Shown: piece by piece, positions 47,367 through 56,326 of the stretch
How positions within the stretch are numbered: position 1 is the first letter of the stretch
How the letters are laid out: every line of letters begins with the position of its first letter
DNA from: Fischerella sp. JS2
GTDB taxonomy: Bacteria; Cyanobacteriota; Cyanobacteriia; Cyanobacteriales; Nostocaceae
Length of the DNA stretch: 64,000 nt
Assembly: GCF_032393985.1 (NCBI RefSeq)
Contig: NZ_CP135918.1
Coordinates: 6,325,724-6,389,723, forward strand
Direction of reading: 5' to 3'
Translations under genes and position numbers: made by a program
Notes under the pieces: model-generated
Databases searched by the model: none
Seen by the model: the letters and a program-made list of their open reading frames with translations, nothing else
What the model was told of the DNA's origin: nothing

Positions 47367-47798
47367 ATGCGTTACGAATTTTTGGAAGATATTGCCACTG
47401 CTGATACTGCCTTTTGTGCTTGGGGAGAAGATTTGCAAAAGCTTTTTAAAGCAGCAGGTAATGCCACAATTAATACTATGATTGAAAATTTGGATTCGAT
47501 AGAACCAAAAGAAACGCGAAATATCAGCTTGGATAATGATGAATTAGATCTCTTACTATTTAATTTTCTGCAAGAACTAATTTATTACAAAGACAGCGAA
47601 CAACTTTTGTTACGAACACAGCAAATTAATTTTGAGGAGAAAGACGGTAACTATCACCTGAGTGCTGTACTCCAAGGAGAAAAACTTGACCCTCAACGCC
47701 ATCAACAGTTAGTAGATGTGAAAGCTGTCACTTTACATCAGTTTCAAGTAGAAAAAATCAGTGATGGTTGGAGGGCAATGGTGATTCTTGATATTTAG
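47367..47798 (+). CDS. Archease, RtcB-activating protein
   Basis: This 143-residue protein spans the full archease fold. It starts YEFLEDIATADTAFCAWGED, whose Asp residues match the metal-binding site. The middle holds LDLLLFNFLQELIYYKDSE, and the C-terminal half has VDVKAVTLHQFQVEKISDGW. Archease promotes guanylylation of RtcB and multiple turnover. Its presence two genes after rtcB supports a working RNA-ligation module. ATG 47367 is used. Confidence 0.92.
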   Translation: MRYEFLEDIATADTAFCAWGEDLQKLFKAAGNATINTMIENLDSIEPKETRNISLDNDELDLLLFNFLQELIYYKDSEQLLLRTQQINFEEKDGNYHLSAVLQGEKLDPQRHQQLVDVKAVTLHQFQVEKISDGWRAMVILDI

Positions 47799-48041
47799 TT
47801 TAAACTTTGAGATGAAGACTAAAGATCACACAGCTTTGAACCAAAATTAGAGAGCGATCGCTAGATAAAATGCTAACTGCATAACGCAAATAATGAATTG
47901 CTTGAGGATCGAACTTTTAGTCAAACTCTGCGCCCCATTGCGTTCTCCTTTGCGATCCTTTGCATTTCAAAACACCAGGTCGCATTTGCTAGTGTAGTAA
48001 TACAAGCATAATTACCGTTTCTAAAAATTAACAGGTTTAAT

Positions 48042-48914
48042 ATGGCTCATTTAAATCTGCGTCGCCCTCAAAATGTCAGTGGCGATTTTTATGTCGATAC
48101 CACTTGTATCGACTGTGACACTTGCCGTTGGATGGCTCCGGAGGTATTTATTGAAGCTGAGGGCATGTCGGCAGTTTATCATCAACCAACAAACAACAAA
48201 GAAAGATTAAAAGCATTGCAAGCACTTTTATCTTGTCCTACTAGTTCAATTGGTACTGTTGATAAGCCTCAAGATATCAAAATTGTTCAGCTAAGCTTTC
48301 CGATTCCTGTAGAAGAAAATGTCTATGATTGTGGCTACCATTCGGAAAAATCCTATGGTGGAGCTGGCTACTTTATTCAACGATCAGAAGGTAATGTTTT
48401 AATAGATTCTCCTCGCTTTACACCGCCTTTAGTCAAGCGTTTAGAAGAAATGGGGGGAATACGTTATATGTACCTAACTCACATGGATGATGTAGCAGAT
48501 CATCAAAAGTATGCAGAGCATTTTGGCTGTCAACGTATTTTGCACAAAGATGATATCAATCAGGATACTCGTGATGTCGAAATTCAATTGGCTGGTTCGG
48601 AACCTTTTCAGCTTGCTCCTGATTTATTGATTATCCCAGTTCCCGGTCACAGTAAAGGACATACTGTGCTGCTTTACAAACATAAATTTCTCTTTACTGG
48701 AGATCATCTCGCTTGGGATGATGAACTTCAGCAGCTAATAGCCTTCCGTAATTATTGTTGGTACTCTTGGTCAGAACTAATTCAGTCTATGCGGAAGTTG
48801 GCTAATTATACTTTTGAGTGGGTGCTTCCAGGTCATGGTCGGAGGTATCACACAGATGCAGAAACTATGAAAGAGCAAATGCAAAAGTGTATTGCGTGGA
48901 TGGAAACTCAATAA
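48042..48914 (+). CDS. Ferredoxin-domain / metallo-beta-lactamase fusion
   Basis: The 290-residue protein starts with a small Fe-S domain: DTTCIDCDTCRWMAPEVF plus LLSCPTSSIG supply four Cys (CxxCxxC and a distal Cys) for a 4Fe-4S cluster. A metallo-beta-lactamase domain follows with THMDDVADH, PVPGHSKGHTV, FTGDHLAWDD and LPGHGRRYH, the ligands of a two-metal site. The first motif lacks the usual second His of HxHxDH. It probably hydrolyses or oxidoreduces an unknown small molecule. A strong terminator follows. Confidence 0.9.
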   Translation: MAHLNLRRPQNVSGDFYVDTTCIDCDTCRWMAPEVFIEAEGMSAVYHQPTNNKERLKALQALLSCPTSSIGTVDKPQDIKIVQLSFPIPVEENVYDCGYHSEKSYGGAGYFIQRSEGNVLIDSPRFTPPLVKRLEEMGGIRYMYLTHMDDVADHQKYAEHFGCQRILHKDDINQDTRDVEIQLAGSEPFQLAPDLLIIPVPGHSKGHTVLLYKHKFLFTGDHLAWDDELQQLIAFRNYCWYSWSELIQSMRKLANYTFEWVLPGHGRRYHTDAETMKEQMQKCIAWMETQ

Positions 48915-48948
48915 GCTAGTTTGAATTTTGTAACCTCAGTCAAGAAAT

Positions 48949-48982
48949 CGGGTTTTAATTCTATGATTAAAACCCGGTTTTT
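48949..48982 (+). terminator. Intrinsic terminator
   Basis: CGGGTTTTAAT (48949-48959) pairs with ATTAAAACCCG (48966-48976) around a six-base loop, followed by GTTTTT. Confidence 0.9.
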
Positions 48983-49160
48983 GTGTAAACATCCTCACTT
49001 CATCACTAGATAATTCTACAAACAACAATCTATTTCCGGAATTTCATGATGAAAGTTAGTAGTTATTGTGTAGTTGCTTGCCGAATTAATATATGGAACC
49101 ATTATCCATTAGAGCGATCGCATGATTATTATTAGCAGGACTTAGACAAAAATAAAGCCC

Positions 49161-49709
49161 TCAGCAACCACCAGCCCAAGTTATCCATTTATGGGACAAA
49201 CCAGTGTGCATAATTACCCCACTCATTTCTCTTTCAGTTATGGTTGCTCCGGTTATATTAACACCATTGAGTTCTGCTTCATTCAAGTTTGTTTCAATCA
49301 GATTTGCTTGATTAAGATTAGCTCCGCTTAAATCCGCACCACTCAATTCTGCTTCACTCAAATTTGCCTTCGTTAAGTTAGCTCTAATTAAATTTGCACC
49401 TCGCAAATCTGCACGACTTAAATTAGTTCCCTCGAGGTTAGCATTAATTAAGTCTGCTCCAATCAAGTTGATCTCGCTCAAATTTGCACCGTTCAAATCT
49501 GCTCTGGTTAAATCTGCATCCGTCAGATTTGCTCGACTAAAGTTACACCCGCTTAAATTAGCTTGGCTGAGATCTGCTCCACTCAAATCTGCTCCACAAA
49601 AATTTGCCCCACTCAAATCTACTTCACGAAGGTTTACTTTATGGAGATTTATACCGACAAAATCCCGTTCTCCTGTTTCATATCGGCTTAGGAGCATATT
49701 AAAGTCCAT
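49161..49709 (-). CDS. Pentapeptide-repeat protein
   Basis: The 182-residue protein is built of about 27 A(D/N)LXX repeats (for example ANFCGADLSGADLSQANLSG) over residues 25-160. These form a right-handed quadrilateral beta-helix. The ends are not repetitive: MDFNMLLSRYETGERDF at the start and HKWITWAGGC at the end. Such proteins are common in cyanobacteria and mostly of unknown role. I chose ATG 49709 because GAGGTGG lies upstream; the frame extends to TTG 49742. Confidence 0.93.
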   Translation of the reverse strand: MDFNMLLSRYETGERDFVGINLHKVNLREVDLSGANFCGADLSGADLSQANLSGCNFSRANLTDADLTRADLNGANLSEINLIGADLINANLEGTNLSRADLRGANLIRANLTKANLSEAELSGADLSGANLNQANLIETNLNEAELNGVNITGATITEREMSGVIMHTGLSHKWITWAGGC

Positions 49710-49998
49710 ATTATCCACCTCGCAATATTTACAAGTGAGCAAGTTGAGCTTTGAGTTTCACTCCATCCAAACCACACAAGTATTGAGTTGATAGCAACTG
49801 AAATTCTTGTTGCTATATCTTGTTCTATTATTTTGCTTGAGTTTTTCGCTCATGACACACTTGCTTAATGGAAATATGCATACCATTTTACAAATTAGTT
49901 AACAGTTGACAGTTAACAGTGAACAATAAGCCATTAGATTTAATAACTGATAACTTTCCCCTCCTACTTCATAATTCATAATTTATAATTCATGATTC

Positions 49999-50946
49999 TT
50001 AAAATTTCAAAATATCAATTAGCTTTTGCTTAATTACCTCACTCACGATTTGATTTCCTTGTAGATTGAGATGGATGTGGTCGTGATATAGAGTTTTTGG
50101 GTTTTTGGTAGTATTGAATTTCGGTAGAAAATCTATATATGCAATTTGCTGGGTTTTGGTAAATTCACTAAGACGTTGACGTGCTTTAACTTCATAATCG
50201 CGAGAACCTGGTGAGCCAATTTCGCGCAATAAGGGAGTCATGACAAGTAGAAATTGGCTATTGCTTTGACGCGTTAATGCTTGAATTTTCCCAATAGCTT
50301 CCAAATTTCTACCAACGCGATCGCCACCTTCTTTATGTATTGCTGCTAATTCTGGTATTGGCTGGGGCTTAAAAATATAATTTCGCAACACCTCCACTAA
50401 TGCTAAAGGGGGTTTGCGATCTGGATAGTTGCGATCGCGTCCCACTGGTAAAGATGTCGGAGCAGTAGCAAATAAATCATCTGTATTAATTATTAATACT
50501 ACTACCTGAGCATTAAAACTACCAAATTTCTCTAAATATGCTAATTCATTTCTGGGTCCCCAAGAATTAGCTGAAGCATTTAATACTTGAATTTGTTGGT
50601 AATTACTAGGATTTGTTGCTCTTAAAGAACCTTGAATCAGGCTAGAAATAGTATTATTCTGAGCTGTCCACCAACCACCGTTAGCAATTGAATCTCCTAA
50701 CAACAATACCCGCAGCGTAGAAGAAGGCGTCTGTTCGATTGCTTCACTTCGCATAGAGTATTGATTAATTTCAATGCGATTGCCATAACGACGGGTGCGC
50801 TGGTTGGGAGCTAGTAAATAGCCAATTTGCTCGTCCGCAATGTAAGTTAAGGGATTGCCAAAACCAAAAAGCGATCGCATCGCTATTTCTATAGCCACAA
50901 ACAAACCTAACACCAAAGTTAAAATAATTACTAATGTTTCTTTCAC
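49999..50946 (-). CDS. SGNH/GDSL-hydrolase-like protein with N-terminal membrane anchor
   Basis: The 315-residue protein has one N-terminal helix (LVIILTLVLGLFVAIEIA), then a periplasmic domain with LLLGDSIANGG (block I Ser), LNASANSWGPRNEL, and DHIHLNLQGN as the late block with the catalytic Asp-x-x-His. These are typical of cell-surface SGNH esterases or acetyltransferase-linked proteins. The substrate could be an acylated polysaccharide. GTG 50946 is my choice; the frame extends 28 codons to TTG 51030. Confidence 0.8.
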   Translation of the reverse strand: MKETLVIILTLVLGLFVAIEIAMRSLFGFGNPLTYIADEQIGYLLAPNQRTRRYGNRIEINQYSMRSEAIEQTPSSTLRVLLLGDSIANGGWWTAQNNTISSLIQGSLRATNPSNYQQIQVLNASANSWGPRNELAYLEKFGSFNAQVVVLIINTDDLFATAPTSLPVGRDRNYPDRKPPLALVEVLRNYIFKPQPIPELAAIHKEGGDRVGRNLEAIGKIQALTRQSNSQFLLVMTPLLREIGSPGSRDYEVKARQRLSEFTKTQQIAYIDFLPKFNTTKNPKTLYHDHIHLNLQGNQIVSEVIKQKLIDILKF

Positions 50947-51249
50947 CTGTAAATGCCTTAGAAATGAATTAGTACAGTGCTGATGTTTATTATTTGGCAG
51001 AAATAACCATGTTTTAGCAACAAACAACAATGTGATTATTGTTATAACTTATACTTTTTAGTTTTAAATATTAAGTAAATTTTTGTATAAAAATTCCTAG
51101 TATTTCTTTTGATATAAGTAATATTGGTGATGCTAAATTTACAAAGCTTAAACAAAATATTAGTTAAGAATCTCATATCAGTTGCAAACGGAAAGATTAC
51201 AATCGAGACGGGAAAACCAGACCTGTAATATAAGGAGGATTACAAAGCC
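50947..51249. other. Divergent intergenic region
   Basis: About 300 AT-rich bases that should carry promoters for the SGNH gene (minus) and the small membrane protein at 51250 (plus). It ends with the ribosome site AAGGAGG (51232-51238). Nothing else stands out. Confidence 0.4.
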
Positions 51250-51390
51250 ATGTCCGATTTAAATCGAGGAATTATGAAATTTGATGGAGCAGACTCCCCG
51301 AAAGTAGTCACTATTTCCACCGTAGTACTTTTGGGAGCGATCGCAGGTCTGATTATTTGGGCACTACAAGCAGCCTATGCAGTAAATTAA
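51250..51390 (+). CDS. 46-residue single-helix membrane protein
   Basis: The ORF starts at ATG 51250 with AAGGAGG eleven bases upstream. The peptide starts MSDLNRGIMKFDGADSPKVV, a polar N-terminus of 20 residues. One membrane helix (STVVLLGAIAGLIIWALQAA) follows and it ends YAVN. This build resembles the many small one-helix subunits of cyanobacterial photosystems, NDH-1 or the cytochrome b6f complex, but I cannot assign it to any. It has its own spacer on both sides, so it is probably a single gene. Confidence 0.72.
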   Translation: MSDLNRGIMKFDGADSPKVVTISTVVLLGAIAGLIIWALQAAYAVN

Positions 51391-52059
51391 TTTCAGTAGC
51401 GGCACAAGAATTAGGCCAATAGAGTATATTTATTCAGCTAAATCAATTTAATTTTTTCCTTAGAGTCTTAGTGTCTTAGTGAGTCCACTTGCCGTCTTGG
51501 ACGCCAGGTGACGCCTCTTTCTTTATGCCGGGAAAGGAGTCCACCGCAGTGGCTCCGGTTTCCGTCACCTAGATGCGGAGCGACTTCCCGTAAGGGTTGG
51601 CAAAGTGGCGAACCCGAAGGGTGTTAGTGACTACATTTTTGAACCACCAAGACAGTAAGACACAAAGTGGAATATCCATTTGTACAACTGACAACTTGAA
51701 TAGTTATTCGGTTCTATCCCTTGGGTAACACTCGCCTCGCCAACGAAAGCTATAAGTCTTCACTTTGCAATTATTTACGGCTGTTGGGGGGCGTTTTTTG
51801 TTTATGATCTTTAAAATCCTCTGCCTTCTAGCTTGAAAGCAACCTCACCCCTTTCCCCTCTCCTTGGTAAAAAGAGGCGTGTCCTCTCTTGACGGGGTGA
51901 GGTTTTTCATGCATGGCAGTGAAACTAGTTTCATCGTGACTACCCTCTGCCTCCTACCCCCTGCCTTCATGAAGTATTAAGAAAAAGTCCTGACATATAC
52001 TAAAATTTTGACATTTGAGATTTTAGATTTGAAGAGGAATCTAAAATCCAAAATCCAAA
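51391..52059. other. Repeat-rich intergenic region
   Basis: About 670 bases without a supported gene. It contains a GC-rich block at about 51490-51620 (GCCGGGAAAGGAGTCCACC and flanks) that looks like a dispersed noncoding repeat, and the hairpin at 51841-51904. Confidence 0.5.
51841..51904. repeat. CCTCACCCC hairpin repeat
   Basis: AACCTCACCCC (51841-51851) pairs with GGGGTGAGGTT (51894-51904), and CCCCTCT pairs loosely with inner AGAGG segments. TTTTTC follows, so it can act as a terminator. Confidence 0.65.
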
Positions 52060-54939
52060 ATGCTTGAACTCTGGGGTGTCTTAGTTATTGTTGTTGTCTG
52101 CCCATTACTGGGTGCATTACCGTTAATTGCCTGGATTACGCAAACTCTGACAGGGCGGCAATTGGCGGAAGTCGGTACCGGCAATATAGGAGTATCGGCT
52201 GCTTTTTACCACGGTGGCACATTTGTAGGAATTTTGGCAGTTTTATCTGAAGCTGCCAAGGGAATTGCTGCTGTTTTGATTGCTCGTGCTTATTTCCCAG
52301 ATGGTTCGGCTTGGGAATTGGTAGCTTTAATTGCTCTGGTTATGGGCAGATACTGCATGGGTAGAGGTGCAGGTACTACAAACGTTGTCTGGGGATTTAC
52401 AGTACATGATCCACTCGCAGCAGGATTTATATTTTTAGTGACAGGTGTCAGCTTTACGATTTTGCGCGATCGCCGATTAGCAAAATACGTAGTTCTGATT
52501 ATGGTTCCGATCATTGTGGGAATTTTGCATATGGAAGATTCATTCATGATCATCGCTGCTGCTGGGTTAGCTGCTTTACTAGCCTGGATTTATAAACAAA
52601 TACCTGATGACTTGAATCTTCCACCTCAAGATGCAAAACCCGATTCCCAAGCAGTATTGCAATTTTTACGCGGCGATCAAAGTATTCTTTCCCTAGACGA
52701 TGAATTAGATGCTGCAATTGTGGGGAATAAGGCAGCAAAATTATCTCAAATCAAGCGCTGGGGTTATCCTGTGCCTAAGGGATGGGTATTAATGCCTTAT
52801 GAAGATCCCCAACAGTTGATTAACTTCTTGCAACCATCAGAATTATGTCCTTTGGTGGTACGTTCTTCAGCGATTGGTGAAGACTCAGAACAAGCTTCTG
52901 GTGCAGGACAGTACGAAACTGTTTTAAATGTTACCACCAAAGAAGGTTTGGAAAATGCGATCGCTAAAGTCCAAGCTTCCTACAACGAACCCCTAGCAGT
53001 TCAATACCGACGCGATCGCAATGTTACAGATACAGCGATCGCAGTACTAGTTCAGCAACAAGTCCAATCAGTGTATTCTGGCGTGGCCTTTAGTCGCGAT
53101 CCGATGACGCAAGAACAGGATGCAGTTGTAATTGAAGCTTTACCAGGAAGCGCTGTTCAAGTTGTATCTGGACGGGTGACACCAGAACAATATCGTGCTT
53201 TTGTTGTCGATACAGAAAATTTGGCACTGATTCAACTGGAAGGACAAGGACGAGTACCAGCAGCATTAATTAAACAAGTAGCATACTTAGCTCGACGTCT
53301 AGAAGACCGTTATCACGGCGTTCCTCAAGATATTGAATGGAGTTACGACGGCCAAACTCTGTGGGTACTGCAAACTCGTCCAATTAGTACCTTATTGCCA
53401 ATCTGGACACGCAAAATCGCCGCCGAAGTTATTCCTGGGTTAATTCGCCCTTTAACATGGTCGATTAATCGTCCTTTAACTTGTGGTGTGTGGGGAGCAA
53501 TTTTTGCTCTTGTCTTGGGTGAAAAAGCTGTGGGATTAAATTTTAATGAAACAGCGACATTGCATTATTCTCATGCTTATTTTAATGCCACTCTCTTAGG
53601 ACAGATATTCCGGCGTATGGGACTACCGCCAGAAAGTCTCGAGTTTTTAACGAGGGGAGAAAAATTAAGCAAACCACCGTTAAACTCTACCTGGGAAAAT
53701 TTGCCCGGACTGCTGCGGTTGTTAATGCGGGAGGTATGGTTAGAGAGGGAGTTCAAGCGGGATTATCGTAAGCATTTTGCCCCTGGTTTATCGCGCTTGT
53801 CTTCAGAATCACCTGAGGAACTAGATCCGCCACAACTGCTAGCAAGAATTGACTATATTTTAGATTTGCTGCACCATGCCACCTTCTACAGTATTATGGC
53901 TCCCTTGAGTGCAGCCATGCGCCAAGCTATATTTAAAGTCAAAGATAGCAAATTAGATAACAGTCTCACACCAGAAGTAGCAGCATTGCGATCGCTGCAA
54001 CAATTAGCCGCCAAAGCCAAGCAGCAATTCCCACGCTTCAAGCCAAATACTGTGTTTGAGGAGATGTCCCAGTCTGAGTCAGGACAAGCTATTCTGGCTG
54101 AGTTTGACCAATTGCTGCAACGTTATGGTTATTTAAGTGAAGTAGGGACTGATATTGCTGTTCCTACTTGGAAGGAAGAACCCCAAGCAGTCAAGCAGTT
54201 ATTGTTGCAGTTCATGCAGGGAAATGAACCGCCTCAACGTCAACAACGCCAAGTGAAGAGAAACAAAGGTTTCGTCCAACAGCGTGTGAATTTGAAAGGG
54301 CGAGTCACAGAAGTTTATTCTCAATTATTAGCTCATTTGCGGTGGTCGTTTGTGGCATTGGCACAGATTTGGGTGAACTCAAATTTGTTGAGCGAAACTG
54401 GAGATATCTTTTTTTTGGAATTTGCAGAAATTCGGCGTTTGATTGAGGGGATTGACACAGATTTGGTTGAGCAGTTACCTGAGATTATTAAATTGAGGCG
54501 ATCGCAACTTGCAGAACACGCTCAAATCAATCCAGTGCCACTGTTAGTTTACGGCAATACAGCTCCGGCTTTACCTGTGCGAATTGCTCCTCTGTCTGCC
54601 GATCACACATTACAAGGTATCCCCGCCAGTCCCGGACAAGCAGTAGGAAGGGTGAAGGTGTTGCGAAATTTACAATCAATTCCAGACATTGACAAGGAAA
54701 TAATTTTAGTAGTTCCTTATACAGATTCTGGTTGGGCTCCTCTACTAGTGAGAGCAGGAGGATTGATTTCCGAAGCTGGTGGTAGGCTTTCCCACGGAGC
54801 TATCTTAGCTCGTGAGTATGGCATCCCAGCAATTATGGATGTACGTAATGCTACTTGGATTTTACAGGATGGTCAAAAAGTACGCATTGATGGTACTAGG
54901 GGTATTGTGGAAATATCTAACGACCTCAGACCAGAATGA
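52060..54939 (+). CDS. PlsY-like membrane domain fused to a PEP-synthase-like phosphotransfer enzyme
   Basis: This 959-residue protein has about six helices in residues 1-185, with LAEVGTGNIGVSAAFYHGG and MGRYCMGRGAGTTNVVWG. These look like the glycerol-3-phosphate acyltransferase PlsY, but the usual Asn/Arg and GHxxP residues are altered. Residues 225-450 form a PPDK/PEP-synthase ATP-grasp domain (GNKAAKLSQIKRWGYPVPKG, PLVVRSSAIGEDSEQASGAG, QDIEWSYDGQTLWVLQTRP). A long middle region follows, and residues 860-950 are the phospho-His domain (GGRLSHGAILAREYGIPA) with the catalytic His. The PEP-binding barrel is absent. It may phosphorylate a lipid or antibiotic-like substrate, as rifampin phosphotransferases do. 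The cupin gene overlaps its stop. Confidence 0.85.
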   Translation: MLELWGVLVIVVVCPLLGALPLIAWITQTLTGRQLAEVGTGNIGVSAAFYHGGTFVGILAVLSEAAKGIAAVLIARAYFPDGSAWELVALIALVMGRYCMGRGAGTTNVVWGFTVHDPLAAGFIFLVTGVSFTILRDRRLAKYVVLIMVPIIVGILHMEDSFMIIAAAGLAALLAWIYKQIPDDLNLPPQDAKPDSQAVLQFLRGDQSILSLDDELDAAIVGNKAAKLSQIKRWGYPVPKGWVLMPYEDPQQLINFLQPSELCPLVVRSSAIGEDSEQASGAGQYETVLNVTTKEGLENAIAKVQASYNEPLAVQYRRDRNVTDTAIAVLVQQQVQSVYSGVAFSRDPMTQEQDAVVIEALPGSAVQVVSGRVTPEQYRAFVVDTENLALIQLEGQGRVPAALIKQVAYLARRLEDRYHGVPQDIEWSYDGQTLWVLQTRPISTLLPIWTRKIAAEVIPGLIRPLTWSINRPLTCGVWGAIFALVLGEKAVGLNFNETATLHYSHAYFNATLLGQIFRRMGLPPESLEFLTRGEKLSKPPLNSTWENLPGLLRLLMREVWLEREFKRDYRKHFAPGLSRLSSESPEELDPPQLLARIDYILDLLHHATFYSIMAPLSAAMRQAIFKVKDSKLDNSLTPEVAALRSLQQLAAKAKQQFPRFKPNTVFEEMSQSESGQAILAEFDQLLQRYGYLSEVGTDIAVPTWKEEPQAVKQLLLQFMQGNEPPQRQQRQVKRNKGFVQQRVNLKGRVTEVYSQLLAHLRWSFVALAQIWVNSNLLSETGDIFFLEFAEIRRLIEGIDTDLVEQLPEIIKLRRSQLAEHAQINPVPLLVYGNTAPALPVRIAPLSADHTLQGIPASPGQAVGRVKVLRNLQSIPDIDKEIILVVPYTDSGWAPLLVRAGGLISEAGGRLSHGAILAREYGIPAIMDVRNATWILQDGQKVRIDGTRGIVEISNDLRPE

Positions 54940-55271
54940 AAATTGTATCCCTGAACGAAATACCACAAGAGCCTGTTTCTCATAACCTGGAAATTAAGAA
55001 ACAAGTAATGTTGCGGCTTGGTGAATTACCTGGTTTAACCAACTTTTCCCAAGCACGTTTTGCCCCCGGACAAACAGCCTCAGCACACGCACACAATGAT
55101 ATGTGTGAAGTATTTTTTGTTGAGGCTGGTACAGGGATCATCCGCATCAACAATCAAGAATATTCCTTATTACCAGGAACTTGTGTAGCTGTAGAAGCAA
55201 CAGAAATACACGAAATAATCAACAATGGTACGACGGAATTAGTTCTTACTTACTTTGGGTTACGAGCCTAG
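54936..55271 (+). CDS. Cupin-domain protein, translationally coupled
   Basis: This 111-residue single cupin has the metal-binding motif 1 (GQTASAHAHNDMCEVFFVEAG, which I split as HAHND and EVFFV) and motif 2 (PGTCVAVEATEIHEI). Its ATG overlaps the stop of the preceding fusion gene by four bases (ATGA), so both are very likely made together and act in one process. It may bind a small ligand or act as an isomerase. The remnant of an AraC gene begins right after it in the same frame. Confidence 0.85.
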   Translation: MKIVSLNEIPQEPVSHNLEIKKQVMLRLGELPGLTNFSQARFAPGQTASAHAHNDMCEVFFVEAGTGIIRINNQEYSLLPGTCVAVEATEIHEIINNGTTELVLTYFGLRA

Positions 55272-56058
55272 AGGGAGATTCAGTTTCAGCTGTCTGAAGA
55301 GTGTGAAGTATCGGGTGGATTGAGTGACCATCTACTGGTTTTTGAACTGGGGAATGTGACACGCCAAGTTTTCCGCATCGGTGGGCAAGAGTATGACGGA
55401 TCTCTATTGCAAGGGGAGCTACTTCTGATTCCGGCTAAAGCTCCTTTTTTTGGAGCTTGTGAAACAACTGATGAAGTTTTGGCATTGATCATCGATCCAA
55501 CTTTTCTAAGTCGAATGTCGTTGGAAGCAAATTGCCCTCACTCTGAGCAAGTTGAACTTCTTAGTGTTATAAAAACACGCGATTTGCAAATAGGATTTGT
55601 TGTCCAGTCTATTCACACTGAAATCCAGCAAACTAGATGGGGAAGCAGATTGTATTTAGATTCTTTAGCAAACTTGTTAGCAATTCATCTGCTTAGAAAT
55701 TATACTTCACGCCCTCTCAAGTTACACAAGTATGAGGCAGGATTGGGTGAAGTCAGGCTTAAACGGGTACTGGAATATATCAATACCCATCTTGAACAAG
55801 ATATTGATTTAGCGGATCTCGCTGAAATAGCAGACTTTAGCCAATGCTACTTTGCTAGTCTCTTTAAGCAGTCAATGGGGATAACTCCTTGGCAATATGT
55901 AGCAGCAGCGAGTTGAACGCGCAAAGAAGTTGTTAAAACAGCGCAATAATTCAATTTCAGAGATTGCATTCCAGTGCGGCTTCAACAGTCAGAGCCACTT
56001 TACACAGCAATTTCGTAAAATAACAGGAGTCACACCTAAGACTTATCGAGATTGTTGA
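55272..56058 (+). pseudogene. AraC-family regulator, N-truncated and frameshifted
   Basis: Immediately after the cupin stop, the same frame reads QFQLSEECEVSGGLSDHLLV, which looks like the interior of an AraC-type ligand domain without a start. The frame continues through GEVRLKRVLEYINTHLEQDI and the first helix-turn-helix to GITPWQYVAAAS, then hits TGA at 55914. Shifting frame near 55903 recovers QQRVERAKKLLKQRNNSI, then SEIAFQCGFNSQSHFTQQF and TGVTPKTYRDC, the second helix-turn-helix. Both the missing start and the internal indel argue for a dead gene. An intact one may have regulated the operon upstream. Confidence 0.82.
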
Positions 56059-56060
56059 AG

Positions 56061-56235
56061 TTTGAAGCTTGAGTGTTGAGTTTTAAAGCTTGGTTATTGA
56101 GTCTTGAAGCTTGGTTATTGAGTTTTAAAGCTTGGTTGTTGAGTTTTAAAGCTTGGTCGTTGAGTCTTGAAGCTTGGTTGTTGAGTCTTGAAGCTTGGTT
56201 GTTGAGTTTTAAAGCTTTGGCGTTGAGGCTTAAAG
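56061..56235. repeat. 21-bp minisatellite, about nine copies
   Basis: Units resemble TTGAGTTTTAAAGCTTGGTT, with TTTTA and TCTTG variants alternating. The 21-base period keeps one reading frame open (LLSFKAW and LLSLEAW heptads, 56073-56273), but there is no ribosome site. It lies between the AraC remnant and the ferredoxin gene. Confidence 0.9.
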
Positions 56236-56326
56236 CTGTTCCCTGTTCCCTTTTTACAACTGATTGTTGTTAGTCTAGAAAACAGTTGTACTCAGTACAG
56301 CAATTTTGATCCGAAAGAGGGGAACT

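Noticed and set aside
56073-56273. 66-residue ORF of LLSFKAW heptads
   Set aside because: It is produced by the 21-bp minisatellite, with no ribosome site and no protein-like ends.
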